64,000 nt of DNA from UBA9620 sp965220695 (GCA_965220695.1 OZ244838.1:3906001-3970000); one strand, 5' to 3'. Counted from the first letter of the stretch, positions 25,058 through 33,067 are shown. The notes: generated by a model from the letters alone, not told the origin. Made by a program: numbers and translations.

Positions 25058-26038
25058 ATGACAGGTGGACACTCGCCAAGGAGGCCGTTGATCTGCGCGC
25101 TGGCCGCCATGCTGCTGCTGCCGGCGCTGACCGCGGCGCAGGACATGCCCCGCACCGGTTGGGGCGCTCCGGATCTGCAGGGGGTCTGGGACTTCCGGAC
25201 CATCACGCCGCTCCAGCGTCCCGAAGACCTGGGCGACAAGGCGTTCCTGTCCGAAGAGGAAGCGGCGCAGCGAGAGCAACGGGCCGTCGACCGTGCTGTT
25301 CGGCTATGGAACAGAGACGCCCAGCGCACGGAAGCCGGCGGCAACGTCGGCGGCTACAACAACTTCTGGATGGACCAGGGCACGAGGGTCATCGGCACGC
25401 GGCGCACGTCGCTGGTCATCGACCCGCCGAACGGCCGGCTGCCGGCGGTGACCGATCAGGGGCGGGCGCGTTCCGCCGCCGGCCGCGGCTCCTTTGGCAG
25501 CGAAATCCCGGCATCCTTCACGGACCTGAGCAACGCCGACCGCTGCATCATGGGTTTCAATGCCGGACCGCCGATCACACCGGGCGGCTACAACCAGAAC
25601 GTGCAGATCTTCCAGACCCCGGACCACGTCGTGCTGCTGACCGAGATGGTGCACACCGTACGTGTCGTGCCGCTCGACGGACGGCCCGCGCTCGACGACA
25701 GTGTCGCCCAGTGGTCAGGCGTCTCACGGGGGCGCTGGGAGGGAGACACGCTGATCGTCGAGACCACCAATTTCGATACTGACCGGAACTGGCGGGGATC
25801 GAGCACCACGATGAATCTGGAGGAACGGTTCACCCGCGTGGATGCGGACAACCTCGAATACGAGTACACCGTGACCGATCCGGACACCTGGGAAGCGAAG
25901 TGGACCGTGAACCTGCCCATGGTGCGCAACGATCTGCCCGTGTTCGAGTACGCCTGTCACGAAGGCAACTACGCGATGGAAACGATGCTTACCGGGGCGC
26001 GGGACGACGAGCGCAAGGCGGCCGAGGGCGGCCAGTAG
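25058..26038 (+). CDS. Secreted protein of the WGxPDLQG family (paralogue 2)
   Basis: A 326-residue exported protein with a GTGGAGG ribosome site and a signal peptide (LICALAAMLLLPALTAAQ). It shares with the products at 3007 and 41836 the ordered landmarks TGWGAPDLQGVWDFRTITPL, GGNVGGYNNFWMDQGT, TSLVIDPPNGRLPA, a DRCIMGFNAGPPITP block, VVPLDGRPALD, GRWEGDTLIVETTNF, ERFTRVDADNLEYEYTV and FEYACHEGNYAM. It is closer to the 41836 copy than to the 3007 copy. No known catalytic motif is visible. A run of seven T's lies just upstream of the ribosome site, perhaps part of its leader. Confidence 0.8.
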   Translation: MTGGHSPRRPLICALAAMLLLPALTAAQDMPRTGWGAPDLQGVWDFRTITPLQRPEDLGDKAFLSEEEAAQREQRAVDRAVRLWNRDAQRTEAGGNVGGYNNFWMDQGTRVIGTRRTSLVIDPPNGRLPAVTDQGRARSAAGRGSFGSEIPASFTDLSNADRCIMGFNAGPPITPGGYNQNVQIFQTPDHVVLLTEMVHTVRVVPLDGRPALDDSVAQWSGVSRGRWEGDTLIVETTNFDTDRNWRGSSTTMNLEERFTRVDADNLEYEYTVTDPDTWEAKWTVNLPMVRNDLPVFEYACHEGNYAMETMLTGARDDERKAAEGGQ

Positions 26039-26071
26039 GCGTACATCGCCGGGGCGCCGGCCCCATCGAAG

Positions 26072-26212
26072 TCAGATGGCGGGAGGCCAGTCGTGGTCTC
26101 CCGCCGTCGCACTCTCCGCGACCCGCGCGACCGCATCGAGCTTGTCGCGAATCTCCGCGTCGATCTCGCTGTCGGGCACGTATTCGGTCAGTTCGTGGAA
26201 ATCCCTCCTGAC
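26072..26212 (-). pseudogene. 3' remnant of an unidentified gene
   Basis: A 46-codon minus-strand frame with clear coding character (RRDFHELTEYVPDSEIDAEI, then RDKLDAVARVAESATA, ending DWPPAI). It has no start codon, because a stop lies directly upstream in frame. It appears to be the C-terminal end of an otherwise missing protein. Family not recognised. Confidence 0.35.
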
Positions 26213-26275
26213 GATTCAGTCCGACTACCGGCGTGGATCAGGACTCGGAAGAGTCCTGCCGCAAGGAACGCGTCC

Positions 26276-26508
26276 ATGCGTACCGTTCCCCGCGCACGAG
26301 CGAGGCGACCGCCAACCGTGATGGCGTTCATGGTGTCGGCCGCGGTCGTCGCCGGTGTGGCGACGACCGCGCTGGCCCAGTCCGGGCGCAACCTGGAGCG
26401 CCCCGCGCACAGCTTCCCCTGGACGGTGTCATCGGATTGCGCGCCGGCGCCGGGCTCAGCCTGCACGTGACCGAGGTCGCGATCGGACCGAACCGCCGGG
26501 ACGGTTGA
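26276..26508 (+). pseudogene. Internally deleted gene: signal peptide joined to a LamG-like C-terminus
   Basis: The 5' part encodes a good signal peptide in one frame (MAFMVSAAVVAGVATTALAQ, from about residue 17). About 110 bp before the end, another frame takes over and reads RAQLPLDGVIGLRAGAGLSL, HVTEVAIGPNRRDG, stop, the C-terminal edge of a concanavalin/LamG-like (DUF1080-type) secreted domain. Everything between is missing. The 3' part and the sequence after the stop (about 107 bp) recur nearly identically at 28019-28122. Both are pieces of the same kind of gene. Confidence 0.6.
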
Positions 26509-26884
26509 CGGGCTGGCGTCGCGGGGGGCCCTTGCCGGTCGGTACCGCCGGCGACCCTTTCTCGCCAACCGCACGGCCACCTGAATGCTCGTGGTACGTT
26601 GATTCGGTGTTCGATACCCACGCGACCGCCCCCCGGGTGAGCGGTGCCGGCCTTGCTGTCGAGCAGGCCGCCTCGTACGTCGACGCGCAACCAAAAAGAG
26701 AATCACTCCTGTGTTGCGCACGCTCCTGCTCTCCGCAGGTGACGGTGACTTCCACGAAGCGATACAGCGGGGCGCCGGAGGCATCCGACGTGAGGCTGCT
26801 GCACGCTTCTGCACCGCGTGCTGCGAGTTGCGTGCATTGAAGATCGAAGCGTTACGCGGAACACAGCGTCACACACATCCCCGA
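26509..26884. other. 376 bp without a recognised gene
   Basis: Starts with the continuation of the sequence shared with 28109. The rest shows only short frames without start signals or family resemblance. Confidence 0.5.
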
Positions 26885-27523
26885 CTACCGTTGCGAGAGA
26901 CGGAAATTCTCGCGCCGAGCGGCCATATCGACGCTGTCCCAGGACCTCCGGGTCAACTCCGCGCCCTTGGGGGGAAACGCCCCGTGAATGACCTTGATGC
27001 CCTTGGTTTCCAGAAACTCGGCCACCGGCACGAAATCCCGGTCGGACGACACGAGCACCGCAATGTCGTAGTTGCCAGCCCAAGCAAGGCTGATCATGTC
27101 CGTTGCCATCCGAACATCGACGCCCTTCTCTTCGGTACCGCGCATGTCAGCGCCGCACGCGGGACAAGCGACGACCTCCTCATGGCACGCCGGACAACCG
27201 GGCGGCGACCGCTTTCTCTGTCGCGGGAGCATCGAAACTCTGACGCCGGAAAACGTGCTCACTTTCGTCGTCGCCCACCGATGCAGCTTCCGGTCCTTGT
27301 CTGACGCAGGATCGTAGGAACCGTAGAAATTCAACCCCTGATACTCGCTCGTCGCCGTCGCGTCGATAACTGCAACCGCCGCCACCGACAACGCAGGTCC
27401 GAGCTTTGACCAGTCCGTGCGGAAACTCCCGTCCACGTCTCGCATCGAGAGTGAGTAGTTCCAGAAGTCGACGAATACCCTTACGCGGTGGTGTTGGCCA
27501 ACGGCGGAATCGTCAGGAGGCAT
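26885..27523 (-). CDS. NYN-domain (LabA/DUF88-type) putative nuclease with zinc ribbon
   Basis: A 212-residue protein of the NYN branch of PIN-like nucleases. Acidic residues expected at the metal site are present: FVDFWNYS near the start, KGVDVRMATDMI in the middle, and VLVSSDRDFVPVAEFLETKG. Inserted between strands is a treble-clef-like cysteine cluster, CPAC followed by CPACG after six residues, which could bind zinc. NYN proteins cut RNA and are often found among mobile or defence genes; here the neighbours are gene remnants of such systems. The ATG at 27523 has no strong ribosome site; a further in-frame codon at 27553 is possible. Confidence 0.75.
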   Translation of the reverse strand: MPPDDSAVGQHHRVRVFVDFWNYSLSMRDVDGSFRTDWSKLGPALSVAAVAVIDATATSEYQGLNFYGSYDPASDKDRKLHRWATTKVSTFSGVRVSMLPRQRKRSPPGCPACHEEVVACPACGADMRGTEEKGVDVRMATDMISLAWAGNYDIAVLVSSDRDFVPVAEFLETKGIKVIHGAFPPKGAELTRRSWDSVDMAARRENFRLSQR

Positions 27524-27869
27524 ATCGCAACGTACAAGAATACAGGGACGCACAAAGCGTCCCTGGGGTGATGATTACCGGACCCCGATTCCCCTGTCTG
27601 GGCGGTGATCCGGTGCGTCGTATTGCCTGTCATCATAGACCGAAACCGCCCCGCTGGGCAACCTTGCGGTGTCCGCTTTGCGTTTTGCGGCAGGTCATCC
27701 CTGCCGGCGCAGCGCGATCTGGGTCGACGTCGAGGTCATTGCCGCGGACCAAGTCAGGTGACGTTCGCGACGCATCCGTCCTGAATCGCGACGACGGCAG
27801 CCGGCCACGCAGCCCCGTCTGAAGGGGGCCTATCCTGTCAACGACCATCGAGAACTATAGAATTCTCGA
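27524..27869. other. 346 bp without an intact gene; one palindrome
   Basis: No frame with family resemblance was recognised. A near-palindromic site, TCGAGAA-N8-TTCTCGA, lies at 27848-27869, immediately before the remnant at 27870. Confidence 0.4.
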
Positions 27870-28108
27870 CACCCGTCGATGCGCTCAGGTCCAGCACCGG
27901 ATCTCTTGTCCAGATCTTGATGGAGAGGAAGATGCTGGCCGTCGATGTCCGGGATGACACCGTCGTCTTCTACATCAACGACGCCCGCGTCGCCGAGCTC
28001 CCCCGCGCACAGCTTCCGCTGAACGGCGTGATTGGGTTGCGCGCCGGCGCCGGACTCAGCCTGCACGTCACCGAGGTCGCGATCGGACCGAACCGCCGCG
28101 ACGGTTGA
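27870..28108 (+). pseudogene. 3' fragment of a secreted LamG/DUF1080-like gene
   Basis: An open frame with no proper start (TTG at 27917 at best) encoding the last strands of a jelly-roll domain: MLAVDVRDDTVVFYINDAR, VAELPRAQLPLNGVIGLRAG, then AGLSLHVTEVAIGPNRRDG. This matches the closing portion of concanavalin-like domains in secreted DUF1080 proteins. It is a longer version of the fragment at 26398-26508; the two are nearly identical over about 105 bp, including bases after the stop. The upstream body of the gene is absent. Confidence 0.6.
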
Positions 28109-28182
28109 CGGGCTGGCGTCGCGTGCGACCGTGCAGGGCTGACTCCGTGCCATGGGCAACGCCAGATTGGCTTCGCAGCGCG

Positions 28183-28504
28183 CTATGTCCGATTCGGAAT
28201 CCTGCGCGTGCCTACCACTTCGACCGGCATACCCACCTGCTGAAATCCCATTTGTGGGTCTCCGCCGTATTGAGACCAACGACGGTCGTACTGCTCGCGA
28301 CCCATCAGAGCGACGTCATCAGTCTCGCCCTCATTGCCATCGTCGAGCCCAATTCCAAACGAGACGCCGCCCAGATCGGTGAGGATATAGCGATTATGGA
28401 GCCTTTCGCCGTCTGGCCTTTCGCTCAGCCTGCGCACCAGAACGCGCATTCCCTTTCTCGTAGCGGTTGCCAAACTTCTCCGCGGGTCCGCCTGGAAGCG
28501 TCAT
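28183..28504 (-). pseudogene. Chimaeric remnant: start of one accessory gene joined to a PLD-like C-terminus
   Basis: On the minus strand the ATG at 28504 opens MTLPGGPAEKFGNRYEK, an N-terminal motif I recognise from large accessory, probably defence-related, proteins (usually followed by W-T). Within one codon of that the homologous reading shifts frame to KGMRVLVRRLSERPDGERLH and continues HNRYILTDLGGVSFGIGLD, ending EVVGTRRIPNRT. The second part looks like the end of a phospholipase-D-like protein, with H-x-R-x4-D in the place of the HKD motif. The middle of both genes is missing. A frame from 28473 alone would give a 96-residue product with no clear start site. Confidence 0.5.
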
Positions 28505-28583
28505 GGCATGGGATCAGAAGCGGCCCACGCGGAGTCGTCCGATGCCGCGCTGGAGTCCGCAAGAACCTCCGAAGCGCGCAGAC

Positions 28584-29275
28584 TCAGGGAACCGACTCCA
28601 TTTGAGCCAGCGCCCTCACCTGCTGCTCCATTTCTTGGAGCAGCTCAGTCATATGGGCCTGGCGCCAGGAAGCGGTGAGATCTGCGGTGAACGCCCGGTG
28701 AGCAAGGGTGGAGAAGAGTGTCTCCAACGCCTCCCGGCCTCTTCTGGTTCCACGTCGAATCGCGTCGATCTCTTTTTCTTGTCTGCAAACTGGGCCTGAA
28801 GTTCCACCGGAGGAATGCTTAGCTGAAGTCGACGCAGATTATCGGATTTGATGCCGGGGACGGTCTGGCCGGTGATCCCTGCGTCAATCTGTGTACGTGC
28901 AGCGTCCGAGAATCGAAGCGTTGCGTTGAGATACTCAGGGTGAATCGCGCTATTGACTTGGATACGGTAGACGTGCTTCGTGCAGATCGCCGGAGACGGC
29001 GTACCCGGAAACACGCACGATCTTCCAACTGTTCCCATGATCGTGATCAACACATCTCCGTGCTGGAGATCGAGCAACGTGTCCAGATTGTGGGTGAGCG
29101 GGTACGTCTCACCCAGCAAGGCGAGCCAAGCCTTGAGCGACTTCTCGGTCGCCTGCTGCGCGTGAAATCCCAGGACCTCGTCGGAGATGTCGTCCGAGTG
29201 GCGCATGACTCGAAGCGCCCCGACGTCCCGCTCGGCCGCGCGAAGCAGCATTCGGGCGCACTTAGGGTCGGTCAT
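28584..29275 (-). pseudogene. Chimaeric remnant: HEPN domain start joined to frameshifted HsdS end
   Basis: The first about 70 codons from the ATG at 29275 encode the start of a HEPN protein (RAAERDVGALRVMRHSDD, FHAQQATEKSLKAWLALLGE, then YPLTHNLDTLLDL). The sequence then changes, near 29060, to the second half of a type I restriction specificity subunit (HGDVLITIMGTVGRSCVFPG, GQTVPGIKSDNLRRLQL, IPPVELQAQF). At the A-rich site near 28780 the frame breaks; the HsdS reading goes on in the next frame as KEIDAIRRGTRRGREALETL, then FSTLAHRAFTADLTASWR, to a stop at 28584. So both the HEPN partner of the adjacent nucleotidyltransferase and HsdS are non-functional. It overlaps the upstream gene by 14 bp. 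Confidence 0.75.
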
Positions 29276-29597
29276 AGAGCACCGTCCCTTCCCTCAGCGC
29301 CCGCGCCAACACGTGGTTCAGTGAATCGCGCCAGTACTCGACATCGTCACGGGAGTAGACGAGAACGTCGGCCGGCACGACGAATTCGGCCAGGACGTGG
29401 TAGAGCCTGACCATTTCCCGGTGGCGGCTTCGCTCCGGACCGAACGGCTCGGCCTCCACGACGATGAGGTCGACATCGGAATCGATGCGATGGTCGCCCC
29501 GCCCGCGGGAGCCGAAGAGGATGACCTGTTCCGGATCGACCTCGTCGACTATCGCGTGGACCATCCGGTTGAGGAGATCGTCCGTAACTGTTGTCAT
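29262..29597 (-). CDS. MNT-type nucleotidyltransferase (antitoxin-like)
   Basis: A 111-residue minimal nucleotidyltransferase. The active-site motif GSRGRGDHRIDSDVDLIV (G-S-x-G... with D-x-D) lies at residues about 29-46. Such proteins usually pair with a HEPN toxin, which they AMPylate to silence. The expected HEPN gene follows with a 14-bp overlap but is truncated and fused to an HsdS fragment. The ATG overlaps the stop of the hsdM remnant (ATGA), so the pair sat inside a type I restriction operon between hsdM and hsdS, a known arrangement. This gene itself looks intact. Confidence 0.8.
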   Translation of the reverse strand: MTTVTDDLLNRMVHAIVDEVDPEQVILFGSRGRGDHRIDSDVDLIVVEAEPFGPERSRHREMVRLYHVLAEFVVPADVLVYSRDDVEYWRDSLNHVLARALREGTVLYDRP

Positions 29598-30328
29598 TGT
29601 TCGACCTCGCGGAGCAGGTTCTCCAGTCCGACCGTGATCTCCTTCTCGATAGCCAGCACCTCCCGGATCAGATCGACAGGATCCTCGTCGGGAACTGGAT
29701 CGGCCACGTGCGGCTTGTAGCGCGAGGCGGCGAGGTTAAAATCGTTCCCGGCGATGGCATCGAACGGCGCCCACCAGCAAACCGGCTCGTCACTGCCCGC
29801 GTCAAGCAGAGCGCCAGCCTGATCACCGGGTGGTCGTTCGAAGCTCGAAGCCTTGTAGTCAGCCCAAGACGCCAGAAGGCCGGGGATCTCGTTCTTCTCG
29901 GGCGTCTCCGGCCTGCCGCCGCCCTGGATCTTGCCGGGATCGTAGCCGTCGTTCTTGATCTCGCAGAACCAGGCATGTTTCGTGGCCGGCCGACCGTCGT
30001 CGTGATCGGTTGCCGGTCTGCGGAATACGAGGACCGAGGTCTTGACGCCGGCGTACGGCTTGAAGACCCCCGCCGGAAGCGACACGACAGCCAGCAGTTC
30101 GAATTCGCGGAGCAGCTTCTCGCGCAGGCTCTTGTGCGCCTTCGCTGTAGCGGGCGAAGAGGCGGTCGACGACATCGATGAGAAACCCAGCGGTGCCGCA
30201 CGCCGGGTCGTAGACGGAGTCGCCGAGATCGGGATCGACCATTTCGACCATGAAGGCCCGGATCTGGCGCGGCGTGCGGAACTGGCCGTTCAGCGCCGAC
30301 TGGCCGAGATGCGTGAGCAGGTACTCGA
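29594..30328 (-). pseudogene. hsdM: hsdM remnant with large internal deletion
   Basis: Pieces of a type I restriction methyltransferase. The upstream part has the beginning of the catalytic domain, GQFRTPRQIRAFMVEM and the SAM-binding motif I VYDPACGTAGFLIDVV. Near 30150 the sequence jumps, with a frame change, to the C-terminal part: KAHKSLREKLLREFELLAVV, SLPAGVFKPYAGVKTSVLVF and an end with a helix EVLAIEKEITVGLENLLREV. The stretch between, which holds the catalytic N-P-P-Y/F motif and normally covers well over 100 residues, is absent. The remnant cannot methylate DNA. It ends in an ATGA overlap with the MNT gene. Confidence 0.75.
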
Positions 30329-30641
30329 AGATGAGCGGGTCGTCGTCCACCTGCGACAGGATCGCCTGCTGCCAGTCACTGACGTATTGCTCCTTGTCGA
30401 CGCGCTCCCCCTCCGGGCCGACTTCAACGTAGGTGACGGCTTCGAGCCATTCGTCTTCGAGACCGAGCTCCACGAGCTGGCGGGGAAGCGTCGGCGGATT
30501 GTCTGGGCCAGCGGGGACGCGGCCGCCGGTTCCGGCGGGATTCATCTCGCGTTTCTCGCTCGCGGTCGGGTCGAAGCAAGCAACGAGGCGGACGCCTGGA
30601 GGCCGGAGCGGCCTGTTCTTCGACCCCGGTCCGAACACCAA
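30329..30641 (-). pseudogene. Probable hsdR 3' remnant fused to hsdM
   Basis: The codons ahead of the hsdM remnant read NPPTLPRQLVELGLEDEWLE, AVTYVEVGPEGERVDKEQYV, SDWQQAILSQVDDDPLI, which resembles the C-terminal region of type I restriction endonuclease subunits rather than an HsdM N-terminus. It joins the HsdM reading (FEYLLTHLGQSALNGQF) without a stop. The first 45 or so codons have no clear relation. Identification as HsdR is from memory of the family and is moderate. Confidence 0.45.
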
Positions 30642-30725
30642 CTGTCACGGTCGGGAAGGTCGGTCAGCGACTTGCCACCCTGGACCGGCTGCATATGCGG
30701 CAGACTCCGCCTGACCGCCGTCATT

Positions 30726-31079
30726 TCATGCGGCACGCGGCTTGACTTCCTCGTCGATCGTCCGGCGCAGCGTGCGCTCGGCGATGTCGAGATCATAGCG
30801 GGTCTGGAGGTTGACCCAGAACTGCGGCGAGGTACCAAAGTAGCGTGCGAGCCGCAGGGCCGTGTCCGCACTGACGGAGCGACGGCCGCGCACGATGTCG
30901 TTCAGGCGCGGGCGCGGGACGTTGAGGGCCCGGGCGAGCGCGTACACGCTCAGGTTCAGCGGCGTCAGGAACTCGTCGCGCAGAAACTGGCCGGGATGCG
31001 CCGCCGGCAGTCGTTGGCCCGACATGACGTCCGAGAACTCAACTGCACGGCGGTCGACATCCTCACGACTGATGGTCAT
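30726..31079 (-). CDS. higA: HigA-type antitoxin
   Basis: A 117-residue helix-turn-helix protein with an AAGGAGTGG ribosome site. The fold starts at HPGQFLRDEFLTPLNLSVYA and continues LARALNVPRPRLNDIVRGRR, SVSADTALRLARYFGTSPQFW, the characteristic HigA/VapI sequence. It lies 11 bp downstream of the toxin gene in the HigB-HigA order. HigA normally blocks HigB and represses the operon; a palindrome at 31371-31389 just ahead of the toxin start is the likely operator. Confidence 0.88.
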   Translation of the reverse strand: MTISREDVDRRAVEFSDVMSGQRLPAAHPGQFLRDEFLTPLNLSVYALARALNVPRPRLNDIVRGRRSVSADTALRLARYFGTSPQFWVNLQTRYDLDIAERTLRRTIDEEVKPRAA

Positions 31080-31090
31080 GGTCCACTCCT

Positions 31091-31363
31091 TTAGTCGTAT
31101 TCGACGCTCCAGGCTTCACCCTTGCGCCACACAAAGCAGATGCGCCACTGATCGTTGATACGAATCGCGTGTTGGCCACGACGGTCGCCGCTCAAGACCT
31201 CCAAACGGTTTCCGGGCGGCGCACGCAGATCGTCAAGCAGGACGGCCGCATCGATCGCCAGGAGCTTCGATCGCGCGCGCGGCTGAATCTGCGCCGGCAA
31301 GCGGCGAACGGCATGACCGGCAAAGACGGCTGCTGTCCGCTTGTCGACAAAGCTCCTGACCAC
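31091..31363 (-). CDS. higB: HigB-type ribosome-dependent RNase toxin
   Basis: A 90-residue RelE-superfamily toxin. Visible are the start VVRSFVDKRTAAVF, the middle KLLAIDAAVLLDDLRAPPGN, RLEVLSGDRRGQHAIRINDQ and WRICFVWRKGEAWSVEY, matching HigB over its full length. The GTG at 31363 puts the start where family members begin; a TTG at 31369 is the alternative. It is coupled to higA downstream. It appears intact, unlike most neighbouring genes. Confidence 0.85.
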   Translation of the reverse strand: MVRSFVDKRTAAVFAGHAVRRLPAQIQPRARSKLLAIDAAVLLDDLRAPPGNRLEVLSGDRRGQHAIRINDQWRICFVWRKGEAWSVEYD

Positions 31364-31370
31364 GAACAAG

Positions 31371-31389
31371 CGTAACGTTTATCGTTACG
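31371..31389. promoter_or_regulatory. Palindrome, candidate HigA operator
   Basis: CGTAACG-TTTAT-CGTTACG: perfect 7-bp arms, 7 bp upstream of the higB start. It is AT-rich against a GC-rich background and suits an autoregulatory site. Confidence 0.55.
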
Positions 31390-31580
31390 TTCGTCAAAAC
31401 CGATCGGATCAGCTCCATGACGGATCCCCGGTCCCCTGCAATCCGCGCCTGTCTCGGAAATGACCACGTGCGCCAATACCGACCTGGGTGTCACGGTTCA
31501 CCCAATAGTTCCCACTCGTGGTCCCTGAAATCTCCTCACCTTGTTTACTGAGGAGTGGAGGCTGGATGCGGGGCACGACG

Positions 31581-31680
31581 ATGATCGCCCCTGAACATCA
31601 AGGTCTCAGGGATGTCAAGGTGGTGGGACGGGACCGGTGGGAGGCAATTGACCGTCGGTCGGGGGCGGGCGCGTCACACT
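31581..31680 (+). pseudogene. Possible transposase 5' fragment
   Basis: A plus-strand frame starting MIAPEHQGLRDVKVVGRDRW and continuing EAIDRRSGAGAS before losing coding character. It resembles the first residues of IS-type transposases with an N-terminal helix-turn-helix, but is too short to be sure. No inverted repeats were found. Confidence 0.25.
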
Positions 31681-31699
31681 GCGAAGGAAGACGCGGGTC

Positions 31700-31993
31700 T
31701 CATTGCCGCCCAATGTCATCGCCACGCCGCGGCCTGCGTTTCAGCACCCGCCGCAGTTCGTTTTCCGTCGTGATGATGTGCTTGTTGCGATGCAACTCCG
31801 GGTGCTTCTGACTCGGTGTGTAGCCGGTCGGCTCGCCGGTAGTCTTGTTCACGATCCACGAATGGCGCGCATCTTTAGCCTCCAGGTGCCGGCTGACCCC
31901 GCGCGCCGACTCGCCGATTACAGCGCCGACTGCACCATACGTGCAGCGGACCCGCTCGCGATTGAGGCAGTCTAGAATCAAGTGCAACGACAT
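31700..31993 (-). CDS. Conserved small protein, function unknown
   Basis: A 97-residue protein with a pattern seen in several conserved hypotheticals: LILDCLNRERVRCTYGAVGA, VIGESARGVSRHLEAK, SWIVNKTTGEPTGYTPSQKH, PELHRN and a C-terminal charged helix. The early segment looks like a small helix-turn-helix, so a DNA-binding or DNA-repair-like (MGMT-like) fold is conceivable. It has no operon partner here. Confidence 0.6.
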   Translation of the reverse strand: MSLHLILDCLNRERVRCTYGAVGAVIGESARGVSRHLEAKDARHSWIVNKTTGEPTGYTPSQKHPELHRNKHIITTENELRRVLKRRPRRGDDIGRQ

Positions 31994-32103
31994 TCGTCAG
32001 ACCCTCTGCAGCGGCACGTTCGGCGCGCGGCTACGGCGGTAGACCTTTCTCGTGTCCGAATGCCGGAGCGACGGCCGCGCACGAGAGCATCGAATCGCGC
32101 CCG

Positions 32104-32541
32104 CTACACCCGCCGATAGTCTGCGCGCCAGTTTTTGATCGCCTGCTTGATCGTCTTCGAACCGGCGTGCTCGTCGAGCGCCATGCGCGTCAGGGCCGGC
32201 AGCTCGTCGTCGCCGGCGAAGCGGAGGGCGACGACCTGCGAGGTCGACAGGTCGGTGATACGCGGCTTGAGGTCGTCGGGCAGGAGGCGCTCCATGCGCA
32301 ACCGTTCCTCAAGGTGAATGACGCGGTCCTGCGCCTTCAGCGCATTGCCGCGGGCAAAGAGCGCCACCAGCACCAGCGCGAATGCCGTGCCGACGCCGTT
32401 CACCGCGGCGAACGTGAGTCCATCGCCGAGCGTGGCGATGGCCGCCGCGAGGTTGATCGTCAGCAGCGGCAGCACGACGTAGTGGAACAGCGGCACGACC
32501 CTGGAATGGTTCGCGTAGGTCTGTGGGCGTTTTTCGGACAT
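32104..32541 (-). CDS. DUF6526 family membrane protein
   Basis: A 145-residue protein with the DUF6526 hallmark near its start (PQTYANHSRVVPLFHYVVLP), two membrane helices (LLTINLAAAIATLG and VNGVGTAFALVLVALF), then a cytoplasmic helical tail with RVIHLEERLRMERLLPDDLK, LSTSQVVALRFAGDDELPAL and a closing basic segment IKQAIKNWRADYRRV. A GAAAGGC ribosome site precedes the ATG. Function unknown; its neighbour upstream is a GntR regulator. Confidence 0.75.
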   Translation of the reverse strand: MSEKRPQTYANHSRVVPLFHYVVLPLLTINLAAAIATLGDGLTFAAVNGVGTAFALVLVALFARGNALKAQDRVIHLEERLRMERLLPDDLKPRITDLSTSQVVALRFAGDDELPALTRMALDEHAGSKTIKQAIKNWRADYRRV

Positions 32542-32648
32542 CGTTGCCTTTCATGTGAGCGCGTTGCAGGTGATCTGCCCCCTGAATCGGAGCCAGCCGG
32601 AGCATATCAAACGGAGTCCCCGGGACTCTGGACGTTGGCCGGGGGCCG

Positions 32649-33026
32649 CTATCTGCGCTGGTTCATCACCATTCGGACCGCGATCCGGATCTCGGAATCT
32701 GTAACTCCCGCCATTCTGAACGCCGCGATCGTCTCGCCCAGTTTCGTCAGCACCCACCGGTTCAGATCGACCGCGCTGGTCGTCGTGGCATCCGGGTGCA
32801 CGAACGTGCCGCGGTATCCCCTGGTCTGGATGACCGAGTCACGCTCCAACAGACGATAGGCTTTCGCCACCGTCTTGTTGTTGAGTTCCAGGTCGTGCGC
32901 AAGCTGTCGAATCGACGGCAAGGGATCTCCGGGACGCAATGTCCCACTGCGCACCGCACGTTTGATCTGGGTAATCAACTGCGCGAACAGGGGGACCACA
33001 TCGTCGATGTCGATGACCAGTTCCAT
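32649..33026 (-). CDS. GntR-family regulator, YtrA type
   Basis: A 125-residue winged-helix repressor of the short YtrA group: DVVPLFAQLITQIKRAVRSG, TLRPGDPLPSIRQLAHDLEL, NNKTVAKAYRLLERDSVI then Q-T-R-G-Y-R-G-T-F-V, with only a short C-terminal helix and no ligand domain. YtrA regulators usually control adjacent ABC transporter or membrane genes. The ATG at 33026 was chosen over an open extension to 33077. An inverted repeat at 33035-33067 lies just upstream of the start. Confidence 0.85.
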   Translation of the reverse strand: MELVIDIDDVVPLFAQLITQIKRAVRSGTLRPGDPLPSIRQLAHDLELNNKTVAKAYRLLERDSVIQTRGYRGTFVHPDATTTSAVDLNRWVLTKLGETIAAFRMAGVTDSEIRIAVRMVMNQRR

Positions 33027-33034
33027 GAGGCTTA

Positions 33035-33067
33035 TGTACCATATGTAGTATGTCGTTACAGGGTACA
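33035..33067. promoter_or_regulatory. Inverted repeat upstream of the GntR gene
   Basis: TGTACC and GGTACA flank a 21-bp AT-richer segment containing ATATGTAGTATG. A plausible autoregulatory operator of the regulator whose start lies 9 bp away. Confidence 0.35.

Noticed and set aside
31518..31811. Plus-strand frame as a complete transposase
   Set aside because: Only about 30 codons resemble a transposase start; no inverted repeats or further domains were found.
28183..31993. A functional type I restriction system with defence genes
   Set aside because: hsdR, hsdM and hsdS are each only fragments, HsdM lacks its catalytic motif and HsdS is frameshifted.
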